From: Orychophragmus violaceus
Taxonomy: Eukaryota; Streptophyta; Magnoliopsida; Brassicales; Brassicaceae
Direction of reading: 5' to 3'
Assembly (NCBI GenBank): GCA_030180135.1
Contig: CM058237.1
Location: 41,623,126-41,687,125 of the forward strand
DNA length: 64,000 bases
Shown here: positions 1 through 10,300 of the stretch, piece by piece
How positions within the stretch are numbered: position 1 is the first letter of the stretch
How the letters are laid out: every line of letters begins with the position of its first letter
Program-made: the position numbers and the translations under genes
The notes under the pieces: generated by a model
Seen by the model: the letters and a program-made list of their open reading frames with translations, nothing else
What the model was told of the DNA's origin: nothing
Databases searched by the model: none

Positions 1-253
1 GGCCCAGATTCACAACCAAGAGTTATATCACGGATATAATTAGCCGATATAGGGCTTACCGATATAAGCTAAGGCTGGGTGACGGCCAGTGGCCCACTTT
101 AATCTTAGTTATATGTGGATCTTGGAATCATTATATTCTATTGAGGGTAACTGATGTTATTGAATATAATGCGTGATTAATCATATTAAATTTAATACGA
201 GATTAATCATATTGAACATATTAACTAAAATCCTTTTATCTTAATTTTCAGTT

Positions 254-1273
254 ATGACTAGCACAAACAATCAAAACACTTTCTCGATCCGGTCTGTCCT
301 TAAGATGGACAAGCTGAACGGATCAAATTTCTTGACTTGGTCGCGGAACCTGAGGCTAGTCCTCAGACAGGAGAGAAAGGACTATGTTCTTGAGAGAGCT
401 CTCCCCGTGAGGATCGGGTCCAATGCCTCCCATGCAGTATATGATGCTTGGAATAAGCATTATAATGATGCGGTAGATGTGCGTGGTCTGATGTTGGCTA
501 CCATGGACTCAGATTTGCGGAAGCAATATGAGAACATGGAGTCGCCAATAGAGATGATCAGCAGCCTGAAATTGAAATTTCAGGAGCAGGTAAGAGTGGA
601 GAGATACCAGTTGGTTAAGTCTCTCACTAGCTGCAAGCTACCAAATGATCATCCAGTGAGTCCTCATGTCAGTAAAATGATGGGTTACATTGATAACCTG
701 AGGAAACTGGATTATCCAGTTAGCCAAGAATTGGCAACTGAGATCATTCTGCAGTCACTGCCGTCAAGCTATGATAAGTTCAGAAGGAACTATATCAAGA
801 AAGGCTTAACGAAGACGCTGACTGAACTGCATGATATGCTCAAGACAGTTGAGCCAAACGTGAAGAGTACCCTGTACAATCTCATGAATGAGAAGGGTAG
901 GTTTACTAAACCTAATGCTGACAAGGGTGAAGACAAAGTTGTCCAGATTTTGAATCATGGCAAGCGTGTGTCTTCTGAGCCCGAGTCAGATACCTCTTAC
1001 GTTGGTAAGTGCTGCTACTGTAAGGAGACAGGGCATTGGAAGAGAAATTGCATTAAATTCATGGAAGATGATGAGGAGTTGAAGTTGATGTATGAGACTA
1101 CTTCCTCAGGTATTCATGTTATTACTTCAAGTTCTACCTTAAAGGTATTGGATACTGGTTGTGGCACTGATATTTGTGATAATATGCAGAGCCTAAGCAA
1201 CAGTAGAACGTTGAAGGAAGGGCAAGTGAAACTACATGTCTGGAAGGAGCTTGGGATGCTGCCTCAGCCGTAG
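254..1273 (+). CDS. Copia gag (capsid/nucleocapsid) ORF, ends early in protease
   Basis: This 339-residue ORF starts at the ATG that aligns with the polyprotein start of the complete Copia. Both begin with MT and then share FSIRSV and NFLTWSRNLRLVL. It carries the UBN2-type gag domain of Copia elements over roughly residues 15-220 and one CCHC zinc knuckle (CCYCKETGHWKRNC) near residue 255, which binds RNA in the virus-like particle. The frame continues into the protease active-site region (VLDTGCGTDIC near residue 300), then leaves homology and stops. By eye it is only about 55-60% identical to the other gag here, yet it has no internal stop, unlike the pol region behind it. It may be kept as a gag-only product or be recently broken. 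The gag assignment is secure; expression is unknown. Confidence 0.85.
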   Translation: MTSTNNQNTFSIRSVLKMDKLNGSNFLTWSRNLRLVLRQERKDYVLERALPVRIGSNASHAVYDAWNKHYNDAVDVRGLMLATMDSDLRKQYENMESPIEMISSLKLKFQEQVRVERYQLVKSLTSCKLPNDHPVSPHVSKMMGYIDNLRKLDYPVSQELATEIILQSLPSSYDKFRRNYIKKGLTKTLTELHDMLKTVEPNVKSTLYNLMNEKGRFTKPNADKGEDKVVQILNHGKRVSSEPESDTSYVGKCCYCKETGHWKRNCIKFMEDDEELKLMYETTSSGIHVITSSSTLKVLDTGCGTDICDNMQSLSNSRTLKEGQVKLHVWKELGMLPQP

Positions 1274-3780
1274 GGTTTTTCACTTATAGATCCCTTTGAG
1301 GCTTGGTTTTGTATTAAGTAATTGCTACAATGTACCTGCTTTAAGCAGAGTTGTCTTTCATTTTCTTGTAAGAATTTGAATGTTTTTCATTTTGATAAAA
1401 GACAAGTTTTGTTCTTTTGATCTTAATGAAATATTAATTGTAGCACCCTATTCATGGAATGGGTTTTATATCTTAAACCAAAGAGTGCCTAAATGTAACA
1501 TAAGTACCGAATTGGTTTAAATCTGATGAATTAAACCTGATTTTTCTTGGCATAAAGTCTTGGTCACATAGAGTAAGTCGGATTCAGAAATCCCATAGTC
1601 ATGGACTGTTGGGCTCATTTGATAAAATATCTTATGAGACTTGAATTCTGTTTACTAGACCAAAAGGTAAAGGGCCTATCTTAGCCGAGCTAGAGAAAGG
1701 CCCAAAGGCTTATTGGACCTGGAACATACTCATGTATGTGGCCCAATGAGCAGTAATGCCAGAGAAAATCTCCTGTACTTCATTGTCTCTACTGATTACT
1801 TCAGTGAGTGTGACTGTGTTCATTTGATGAGACACAAGTCGGAATTCTTTGACATGGTCGAAAGAGTTCCAGAATGAAGTATAGGATCTGAATGACAAAA
1901 GTATTAAGACTCTGGATTAAATCACGAGTGAGAATACTTAAGTCATTGATTGTGTGATCATCTAAATGAGTGTGAAATCGTTTCACAGCTCATTTCTCCT
2001 GAAAACCTGAAGGTTTTTCTGTGAGAAAGAATCAGATCTTATTAGAAATGATTAAAGATGATTCACACGAATCTTCCATGATATTATTTAAGAATAACGC
2101 TCTAGAAATATCTAAGTTTACGCTGAAAAGGTTCCACCAATATCAGTTGAAAGACACCACGTAAATGTGGATTGGAATCGATCCAAATTCGTCTTTACTG
2201 AATATTTGTAGTTGAGCTACTTCGCTGGTTGTCCTAGGGAAACTAAGGCTTGTTACTTTTACGTCCATTCTGTTTTCTAAGAAGGGAAGTTACTTTCCAA
2301 GAAGAACAGTGGGAGTAAAAGTATAACTCGAAGAAATTCGAGACATACAGGAGGCTGCTCAACCTGTTGAGGGAGAGCAACGGATGGATTTACAGATTTC
2401 TGTAGAATCTACACCTGTGGAGCCTGAAGTTCGCAGATATGAATGAATCAGTTACTAATCCGAGAGTGATTTCTTGTCATTAGTTGAACCTGATAATCAT
2501 TGAAATCTGCACCTGTGTGGAGCCTGAAGTTCGCAGATATGAATGAATCAGTTACTAATCCAAGAGTGATTTCTCGTCATTAGTTGAACCTGATAATCAT
2601 TGAAAGTTCGCATGATCTGATGATCATTGAAAGCGACGAATCTGCGAAATTCAAAGAAGCGAAAGTGAGCCCGGACTCCGAAAAATTACATTTTATGTAA
2701 GTTAGCTTCATCGATCCATTCATGGATGGAAACAAACATATCGGAGTTGGAATCTTCGTTCTGTTGAAGTAGTCAAGGTTTTGACTTGAACAGGAACGAA
2801 GCGGAACTGTGTGTTTACTAATAGATTAGTGGGAGCGATATTGCATTTCTCATATTGTATGTCGATGACATACTGATTCTCGAAAATGACGTCCCAATGC
2901 TGCAGTCAGTAAAGGACTGGCTTGGGAGTTGGTTCTAATGATTGACATGAGTAAAGCCACGTATGTTCTTGGATTTTGGATCTAAAGATAGAGATCCGAA
3001 AGAGCTGGTAAGACAAAGTAAGGATTCTTATCCCGACAAAGTCCTACAGGTTTTCAGCATTCCAAGAAGGGTTTTATGCAAATGTCACATGGCATTACGT
3101 TAAGCAAGACACAGTGTCCTACGATAACTGCTGAGCTTAAATGCATGGATAAGATTCCATATGCGTCGGCAATTGGATCTATCATGTATGCCATGAAACG
3201 TACTTGTTTGATGTTGCTTTAATGTTAAGCAAGACAAGTAAAGACCAGTCAAATCCAGCAAAGAATCACTGGATTGCCGTAAAGAATATCCTAAAGTATT
3301 TGAGGAATACTAAGGATAAATTCTTGAGTTACGGAGAAAGTGAGGTACTACGAGTCGGTAGAGTCTGAAAGGCAAGTTTCCAATAGACAAAGATGATTTC
3401 CGATCACAGTCCGGTTATATCTTGTGTCTATCTGGCGGTGCAAGGCACTGTTGCTGACTCCATGACTTAAGCTGAACATTTCGCAGCTTGGGAAGTGGCG
3501 AAAGAGGTTGTTTGGAAAGAAGAGTTCGTCACTGAACTTGATGTGATTTCCAGCATAGATGAGACTAGCTGCACATCAGAGGTCCAAACACCTTGAGGAT
3601 AGGTATAACCTATTCCGTGAGATAAATGACAGAGATGTTAAGTAGATCAGCAAGTTTCAACGAATGAGAACGTTGCTAATCTATTAACGAAGCCACTCCT
3701 TAGGCCTAAGCACGAGTCGCGGACTGTTGCTGTAGGATAAGTGAAATTAAGATGTAGTCTTAATTTCAGTGGGAGTTATT
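1274..3780 (+). pseudogene. Decayed Copia pol (protease, integrase, RT, RNase H)
   Basis: No long frame survives, but collinear fragments match the complete Copia. A GSAPLMNGLYIL-like piece lies near 1440. The RT active-site block YVDD followed by IL..NDVPML is readable near 2855-2905. RNase H and C-terminal pieces (SKHVLR-like, LTKPLPRPK-like) lie near 3470-3720. Stops, frameshifts and internal deletions are spread throughout; about 2.5 kb remains of the 3 kb expected. This region cannot give a working enzyme. Confidence 0.85.
2406..2605 (+). repeat. Tandem duplication, about 100-bp unit, inside decayed pol
   Basis: A block beginning acacctgtg..agcctgaagttcgcagatat occurs at about 2411 and again at about 2510. 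It runs through the same tgataatcattgaaa end each time, with a period of 100 bp and a few differences. It is a local duplication in dead coding sequence. Confidence 0.85.
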
Positions 3781-4600
3781 AAAGGGCTTTATTTAGTTAT
3801 TGGATATGTTCTTCAAATAACATTTAAGATGTTTAATGAAATTATTATTTCAAGATTATTTTAACTGTGATGAAATAATCGTTCCAAAGTGATATAAACC
3901 ATTTTATAGGTCATCGAAGTAAATGACTTGATCTTGAGTTATCAAAGTCATTTAGCTTGATCATGAGACCCTATATTTGATAAATGACTTATATCATTAT
4001 GTCCCTAGTCGAAGGTTGTTGAAATTGGAACGCCAACAACCGTGTGAGACTGGATTGGTACGTGACTTATGACAAAGTCTCAGTGTGTCATAGATGCGCG
4101 GCATCAAAGTCAGTACATAGGTGTATGTTGGGGAACATACGACCGGACAAGACCCGCTTATAAGAACTCTTCAGGATATTTATATCTGTGTCATAAGAGA
4201 TTCTTACTACGACTATAGAGTATAGTCCTTAGACCTGAGTTCGCATGCATGTGACTGCACATGGACTGATGCACTTTGATCATTGTCTAACGCTGTCGTT
4301 CTGCGATAGTTATAAGGACCTTGTTTGGGTACATTATGAAATGAGTAGTTTACAGTGATGGAACAAGACGGGATTTGTCCCTCCAATATAAATGGAGTGA
4401 ATATCTCTAGGCCAATCGGAGATTTGAATACTGGAAAATGCATGGCCATGCTCAAACGGACTGTCCCGAGTCGTTTGGATTGTCAGTATCGAATCAGAGT
4501 CCGATGAACAAGATTAGGCTTTATAAGGATGACACTAATCTTGCCTTATGACTAATCGAGATATTGTGACAAAAGGATTATGAATACAGAGATTCCAGTA
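3781..4600 (+). other. Copia 3' untranslated region between pol and polypurine tract
   Basis: This is non-coding on the element strand and almost identical to 34080-34921 (reversed) of the complete Copia, especially at 4080-4600. On the opposite strand an 80-codon ORF (4213-4455) differs at one residue from the matching ORF in the complete Copia (34228-34470). The high DNA identity alone explains this, so I do not call it a gene. Confidence 0.7.
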
Positions 4601-4612
4601 CAAGTGGGAGAT
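4601..4612 (+). other. Polypurine tract of the left Copia
   Basis: The purine-rich string caagtgggagat lies directly before the LTR start TGTTGGAATT. It is the same string, in the same place, as in the complete Copia. It primes plus-strand DNA synthesis. Confidence 0.8.
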
Positions 4613-5290
4613 TGTTGGAATTGTGTCCAGTAATCTCGGTACTGTCTCTAGAAAGTAAGAGTATGTCAATGATCAGACATAAGTCATATAATACTGGGGG
4701 TCATGATGGCTTGCTAGAGTCCGCTCATGATCTATAAGTCTTGGACTTATTACCTTTATTATATGATCCCATATGGGTCACACGCCTAAGCTTACAGGAA
4801 AATGTGTAGGAACGGATTGACAGAAGTACGGTAAAAGTGCTAGGCATTTACTGTACTTAGAGATTAAAGGGTTCAGCAATCGTGTGTCGATCGATACACA
4901 AGGTGTGTCGATCGACACAGTGCGTGAACGCCTAGGAAATAATAAGACCGAGAATTGGGCCCGAAAGCCCATGAGAACTAAGACAGGTTTTAAATGAATA
5001 AAACCTGACCTAGCTCTCTAATTCTCTCTAAGTCTGCGCCTCTCTCTCTCTCTCTCTGTCGCCTCCCTCCTCGTGGTCTAGCAGCCAGATTCCTTTGCGT
5101 GCGTGTGTGAACCTTTGGAGGATCCATCCCTTGGTGGCTCTCTGATCTCTGACCTGTTCTCCCTTTCCGCTGCACAAAACAGGTAAAAGGTGAGATCAAC
5201 AATTGTTTCTAATCAAGAGAACCTAGATCCGCATGTTTAGGATAATCTGAATCAGAGAATTGAATCAGGATTCATCTAAACATTCCTTCA
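4613..5290 (+). repeat. 3' LTR of the left Copia (678 bp)
   Basis: It starts TGTTGGAATTG and ends CATTCCTTCA, matching the termini of the 672-bp LTRs at 33399-34070 and 40550-41221 in reverse. The first 250 bp (U3) are nearly identical to those LTRs; the rest is more diverged. A pair of CGATCG dyads sits at about 4888-4922. A CT microsatellite lies at about 5040-5065. Confidence 0.92.
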
Positions 5291-5381
5291 AAGATATGTT
5301 GATTTGGTGATTCGTTGGTTCGGTGTTTAAGGAGAGTTTTTTATGTGCAGGATAATGGGCTACACATTTAGAAACTTTGGG

Positions 5382-5554
5382 TTAGCGGTGTCGAGGAAGA
5401 AGCCACTAGCTTAAGGAATATTGTGGACTCCCAAGCCGTGAAGATTGAAAGCCACAAATATCGAATTAAGCAGTTGGGATTGGCGCTCAAGAAAAGAGGT
5501 GAAGAGATTGAAAAGCTTAAGGAATTGCTGGGAAAATGGACTACAAGTGTTTAA
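5382..5554 (+). pseudogene. C-terminal coiled-coil fragment of an unrecognised protein
   Basis: An open frame runs from just after a stop at 5379 to the TAA at 5552-5554, about 57 residues. It is rich in Glu and Lys with heptad-like spacing (e.g. KIESHKYRIKQL, EEIEKLKELLGKW). A splice-acceptor-like tatgtgcag lies just upstream. It resembles the C-terminal helix of plant GRF-zinc-finger or MULE-associated proteins, but no zinc finger is visible and I cannot name it. It may belong to the same dead transposon as the DUF1985 gene that follows. Confidence 0.35.
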
Positions 5555-5673
5555 TGTTTTTAGAATGTTGTCATGTTGGTTGGGATCCGTTCCCATGTTG
5601 GTTTCCTTTCGGTTTTAAGACTTGTTTAAGAGTTTATCTCAGTTTGTAATGCCACCTATTGCTTAAATGCACA

Positions 5674-5830
5674 ATCTAGTTCTACCCGAAGCTAACCTAG
5701 TTATACATAGTTTTAATTAGTTATACATAGATTTACTTAGTTTTACTTAGTTATATACACAGTTTTACTTAGTTATACATAGTTATACATATTTATCAGT
5801 TATACCAGACTAGTTATACTAGTTTTACTC
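5674..5830 (+). promoter_or_regulatory. Array of YAGTTWTAY nonamers at the 3' flank of the DUF1985 gene
   Basis: About ten exact matches to YAGTTWTAY (tagttatac, tagttttac, cagttttac, cagttatac), plus several one-off variants, lie in about 155 bp, all in the same orientation. The published target of the VANDAL21 anti-silencing protein VANC21 is YAGTATTAY, also clustered in non-coding transposon DNA, so this is a candidate binding array for the neighbouring DUF1985 protein. The function is inferred from resemblance only. Confidence 0.5.
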
Positions 5831-5978
5831 AGAAAAATTTCCAAACATAGATTTTAAACCAAAACATCCAGTTTAACAACAGTGTAGTTACACCCAAAAA
5901 AGGTTCAAAAAAGCATCTTCAAACCAACATAGTACTATAAAACAACCACAAACCAAACAACTTCAAAACAACCAAGTC

Positions 5979-8423
5979 CTAATCCATCCTCGACCTTGTG
6001 TTGCGCTTCTCAGCTGCAGTAGATGTATCCCCCACCTTTCGTTTACCAAGGGCCTTCTCTGCCGCTTTCTTCTCCGCCTTAGTATTCTATATCGCTTCTC
6101 GGACCTGCAATCGTATGATACAATTAGAAAACACGGTTATCCAAGTATTTTCATAAATATTTGGAACTATTTTTACCATTTGTGCTTCTAGGTCTTTCAT
6201 ATGATCCATGTACTCTTCAATGGGTTTGAGTCTCTTATCCATCTCGACAAACCCCCCAAGCAACATCTTAAATCCATCTTGCATCGTTGACTGCATCCCT
6301 TTCATGACCTCAATAAGTTTACTCTGATTAGGATTCGAAGTTCCATGTGCATCAATGGCAGCAGGTCTCTTTTCCTCAGGTTTTTTTAGCTCAGTTTTAT
6401 TTAGCTCTTCCTCCTCCTCTGCCTGTCGGAAAGCCTTCACTTCGTTATACATCTCCTGAAAGTAGACCTTCTTCCCAGCCGAAATAACCTTCATCCAACT
6501 TTGAACAACAGGATCGTCGAGATCATTGATATCGCTTTCTTCATAGATACCCTCAAGGAGAGCTTCTTCATGTCCATCTCGAGTTGGCAGGATGTTGTCA
6601 ATGCCCTGCGGACACTTAATACTAGCAAGTTCTTCATTGATCCGTGAGAGAGGGAACCCTCTCATTGAGTTACTCTTGAATTGCGCCTTGCACATCCTTG
6701 GACAATTACGGTCTGCCCCAATAACTGGCGCGCGGAAAGTACTCCCTAGCTCTTGAATTGCCTCAAAGGCTAACATCTACATAACAACACACATATGGTA
6801 GAGATTAGCACAACAACAATAACTCAAACAAAAACTTAAAAGTACATACCTCCAAAGGGATACAGAAACCGGGAATCGGCCACAATTTGTTCTCCTTGAC
6901 AACCCCTTTAAAATGGTCCATTGTGTGAGAAATCTCACCAACCATATGGTCATAGCAGAATCTGCCCCAAGGAAAAGTCCGGCACAACGCAAGATCATCG
7001 ACAACTCTGAGTAAAAAATCTACCACCGGAGTGGCATCGTTTCCATTCTTCGTCTGGCTGATGAGGACGCTGCAAAGGAAGTAAAGAACGATCATCTGCA
7101 GTCTATCTTGATCAGCTCCCATACCCTCGAGCTTCTTTTTAACTTCTTGAAATCTAACAATCGACCTCCCAAAATATTTCCTCACAAACTTATGGCCACC
7201 CAACTGCTTGTAGCCAACCGGGTAGTTGCGGCAGTTTATCCTGACATGAGTGCATGCTTCCTCAGTCCATAACATATTGGAACGCCATAGACCACGAACC
7301 AGACTTCTATCCTCTTCTAAATGCAAGCGGTACGCAGGAGTAGCAACCACATGCCCATCAGCTTGTGGTTTCCTTGTTTCGGCAGGTGGAAGATATGCTG
7401 GAACTGCGGGTGCTCTACAAACCACTTCCTCTCGGCATTCGTTAGCTTAGGCTGCAAAGAATCTAGAGTGGCCAGAAAATCAATATAGAAGCACCGTGTG
7501 GATATCTTTATTTTCTTCATGTACTCCGTTGGGGGGAAGTACATTCTCAGAGGTTATATGGCTGTCGAGTCAACACTGGAATACTGCAAAAATGATTTTT
7601 ACCAATTTATTCCACTAATACAATGTTTAGTTTTACATATTTTTACCGGTTATACTTGGTTCTACCAGTTTTACTTATTAGTTATACTCGGTTTTACGAG
7701 TATTACTCCAACAGTTTTACTAAGCTTTACTACTTTTACTTAGTAGTTATATTCAGTTTTACTAAATTTTACTTCATCATCTAAACAACCGTATAACACT
7801 TACAGATTGGGAATCAGAGCTGTCGCTGAATTCTTCTTCTTCCGAAGATTCCGAAGATACATCCTTGGTGTTTAGTACGTTTGTCTCCTCGACTCTCGGC
7901 GGTTCCAATCTCGACTGGTTTGTTGCTGTTGCGGTTGCTGTTTCTGTTGCTGTGACTCGACCTTGTCACCGTCTTCTGAGCTCCCTTCTGAACTCTCTGA
8001 CGGAACCCTCTCTGACTCATCGTCATCGGATTTACCCTCGTCATCATCTTTTACTTCACTCTCATCTCCTTCGCTCTGTTTCTCGAGATCAACTTCTCGT
8101 TCTTCGTAAGCTACCATCGCAAGAGCATTAACGACCAGAGGAGGGTTCCCCGGAGGAGAATTATCGACCGGATTCATGGTCGTACCAACATGATTATTCG
8201 GGATAGCATTCGTGGTAGTGGTAAGGCTTGCTACACCACTCGCCGTCGCCGGAGGAGGAGCATTCTTAGTCTTAGTAGGGCTTGCTACACCACTCGCCGT
8301 CGCCGGAGGAGGAGGAGCATTCTTAGGCTTGGTAGGGCTCGCCGGAGGAGGATTATCCTTCACGACATCGATTTTGGATACCCCATCGATTTTCTTGGTG
8401 GCTAGACGTGTCTTGGGCGGCAT
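5979..8423 (-). pseudogene. DUF1985-domain (VANC-like, MULE/VANDAL-associated) gene, broken
   Basis: Read on the - strand, an ATG at 8423 opens a 183-codon frame: a basic start (MPPKTRLATKK), Pro/Ala repeats, an acidic stretch and a Gln run. A neighbouring frame continues as a Ser/Glu tail to a donor at about 7806, so one frameshift in the Gln run is likely. An intron with acceptor tttttgcag (about 7586) follows. The DUF1985 core is split by a frameshift near 7320-7420: first part YIDFLATLDSLQ and HPQFQHIFHLPK, second part INCRNYPVGYKQLGG, FLLRVVDDLALC and FPWGRFCYDHM. After another intron an exon (6776-6087) has a Met-rich helical tail. An in-frame TAG precedes a short Lys/Arg-rich last exon ending at 5979. 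DUF1985 proteins are known from Arabidopsis MULE/VANDAL elements; from memory VANC anti-silencing factors belong here. No transposase is seen nearby. Confidence 0.7.
7586..7806 (-). promoter_or_regulatory. First intron of the DUF1985 gene, carrying a second YAGTTWTAY array
   Basis: Within 7628-7775 about six exact YAGTTWTAY sites and four one-off sites occur, read on the + strand as in the other array. One variant, gagtattact, contains the AGTATTA core of the VANC21 motif. The gene is on the other strand, so the motif is antisense to it at both places. Intron borders were judged from a GT donor after the acidic exon and an ag acceptor after a T run. Confidence 0.45.
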
Positions 8424-8945
8424 CTTTTACTGTTTCGCGTGAAGGAACATAACTCGAACGAAGAAAAGGAGAATGAGAGTATAGGAAGTGGAAAGTGGAA
8501 GTCAAGTCCCAAGTCGAAGAATGAGAATTAGGGATTTGGATTTGGTTTTTTTTTTTTGAATTACTACTCGGGTCTGACCCATTTTTAGGTTATCCGACCC
8601 TGATACATCGGGTCGGCCCGCGAATATTCACAAAATCGGGTTCATTTGGGTTTGGTATGGGACAACTTTAAGGTTTTGGTTTTCTCGAGTTAACCGTCTG
8701 GTTTTCCATGTAATTATCTGAAAATTTTAAGGGCTTTCGGTAATTTTCTATGTTTTCTATATATAAATAATTGTAAATAATATTCTAATAAATAGAGGGG
8801 TAAACGAGATTTTATCTGAGTACGGAGGGTCTCTGGAGACAATAATCCAGCATCTGTGTCGTCATCTTCGCCAAAATCACCTCTTCTTCTTCAATCAAAA
8901 ACCCACAAACTCCCTGCAATTGATTAGTTAGCAAAATCTGATGTA
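8424..8945. other. Intergenic region between divergent DUF1985 and small gene
   Basis: This 520-bp AT-rich interval separates the ATG of the - strand DUF1985 gene from the ATG of the + strand gene. It holds a T run near 8548, ggtcggcccg-type sequence, and an AT-rich stretch at 8755-8800 (tatatataaataat) that could serve as a TATA region for the + gene. I see no ORF or repeat boundary. Confidence 0.4.
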
Positions 8946-9459
8946 ATGGAGAGAGAAAACGAGATGGAACTCGACGATAGAGCCATTATTGTCAGGTAAA
9001 GGAGTTTTCGAAAATCCTCTTTCAAATATGTTCTTCTGCATTTATGTAATCCGGAATTTCTCTGATGCTTTAGGAGTATTACTGAAGAAGAAGCGAATTC
9101 CAATAAGAACAAGGAACCATAGAAGAATGTAGAGGAAGATATTGAAGATAATGTAGAGGAAGAAGAGGATTTAGCTGGTCGCTATGAGTATGAAATCGAG
9201 TTGCAAGATCCATCCGAAGAAGAAACCGAGAAACTTAAAGGTATTAAAACTACTCAAGTCTGTCGTGTGTAGTCTGATTACTTGTAGTCTGTCGTGTGTA
9301 GTCTGATTCTAAGGGACTTTTCTCTGCTTTTCAGACTTCGTCCGAAGGTGCTACTCAAGCTCAAAATCAAGTCGATCGCTCATCTCAAAGAGCAGATACG
9401 ATTGCATTAACTCAGCCATCTCAATTGACTCAAGATATTTGATCTCTATGGTTGAATAA
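8946..9459 (+). pseudogene. Small three-exon acidic-protein gene with a premature stop
   Basis: Exon 1 (8946-8995) starts with MERENEMELDDRAIIV and ends AG|GTAAAG. Exon 2 (9074-9240) follows a ctttag acceptor, reads SITEEEANSNKNKEP and meets TAG, after which the same frame stays open (VEEDIEDNVEEEEDLAGRYE) to a donor AAAG|GTATT. Exon 3 (9335 on) follows cttttcag. Two frames are possible there; the one reading TSSEGATQAQNQVDRSSQ looks more natural but does not fit the splice phase. The lead-in (CT-rich, about 8870-8945) resembles a plant 5' UTR. I do not recognise the family. With one internal stop and a phase problem it is most likely a gene copy in early decay. A 22-bp duplication lies in intron 2 (about 9258-9310). 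Confidence 0.45.
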
Positions 9460-9703
9460 ATTACTTAAGGGCAGAACAAGTGGGTTTATGGGCTGTTTTT
9501 GTGTTATCTTTCATGGTGTTTAAGCTTGGATGTTTATGTTTTCTCTGTCACGGTTGTTTAACATACTGTTTTCTCATCGAGAAAGACGAGTTTGAATCTC
9601 TGGAACTTTGGGCTTCTTTTATGGGTGTTACTTCTGGTTTCTGGATCTTGTTGCGGATATGTTTTCACGTGATTTGATTGAGCACTAGTCACAAGTTCTT
9701 TGG

Positions 9704-9872
9704 CAGACCGTGTATTCTCATGTATGTCTGTAAAATGCCGTGTTGCTTACTGCAGGAATTGTTGTGTTGCTGACCGTGTATTCTCATGTGTGCCTGATAA
9801 AATGCAGTGTTGCTTACTGCAGGAATTGTTGTGTTGCAGACCGTGTATTCTCATGTGTGTCTGATAAATTCG
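9704..9872 (+). repeat. Tandem repeat, 66-67-bp unit, about 2.5 copies
   Basis: Units start with gaccgtgtattctcatgt at 9706, 9772 and 9839 and contain tgttgcttactgcaggaatt. The copies are more than 90% alike. They lie downstream of the small gene, and no coding frame crosses them. Confidence 0.85.
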
Positions 9873-9881
9873 ATTCCCAGA

Positions 9882-10300
9882 ACAGAGAAACCTTGATCTA
9901 TAAAACATAGAAGAACCTAGAAGAACCTCAGACTGTGTTTCGCGAATATGAATCCACGGACACTCAGGTAGTCTCTTGAGAGAAACATTGATCTATAAAA
10001 CATAGAATAAGAGCACCCACATTGGGGTCTCTTAGCTTGGGTTTCTTAAGAAAAAATTAATAAAATAATGTGGGTCCTACGTGAATAGTTAAGAAACGGG
10101 TTCCAAAAATTCTTAATTAAGAACCTGTTTCTTAACTGTAGCGCTGACGTGGCGCTACCCGATTGGTCCATTTTTTGTTTTTGCTTTTTGATTTTTTTCC
10201 GCCTTTTCAAAAAAATAAAAAATTATTAAAAAATTATTTTTAAGAGACCCAAGTGGGTTTTACCAATGTGGGTGCTCTAACCTTAGACTGTGTTTGGTTT
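9882..10300 (+). repeat. Tandem duplication of about 94 bp, second copy split by a MITE
   Basis: The block gagaaac.ttgatctataaaacatagaa occurs at about 9885 and 9979, and cagactgtgttt / agactgtgttt follows each. In the second copy the MITE at 10011-10277 separates the two halves. The duplication is therefore older than the MITE insertion. Confidence 0.7.
10011..10277. mobile_element. PIF/Harbinger-like MITE (267 bp)
   Basis: The ends are inverted repeats (gagcacccacattgg at the left, ccaatgtgggtgctc at the right) flanked by TAA on both sides (10008-10010 and 10278-10280). TAA/TTA duplications and GAGCA-type termini are known for PIF/Harbinger MITEs common in Brassicaceae. There is no ORF; the interior is AT-rich with a shorter internal inverted repeat (aagaaacgggttc, gaacctgtttctt). 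Confidence 0.85.

Larger units (their letters stand above)
1..5290 (+). mobile_element. Non-autonomous Ty1/copia retrotransposon, 5' LTR outside the window
   Basis: The first 250 bases match the leader just upstream of the polyprotein of the complete Copia at 33399-41221 (its 38900-39160, reversed). The order leader, gag, decayed pol, 3' untranslated region, polypurine tract, 3' LTR is kept. Gag is one open frame, but everything after the protease start is full of stops and frameshifts, so the element cannot make its own RT or integrase. The 3' untranslated region and the first part of the LTR are nearly identical to the complete Copia although gag has diverged strongly. This is what one expects of a partner mobilised in trans, or of recent exchange. 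The 5' LTR must lie left of base 1. A possible right-hand target duplication starts at 5291 (aagat) but cannot be paired. Confidence 0.9.

Noticed and set aside
5979..8423. Ulp1 protease domain sometimes found with DUF1985
   Set aside because: No His-Asp-Cys protease motifs could be read; the C-terminus is a coiled coil and basic tail.
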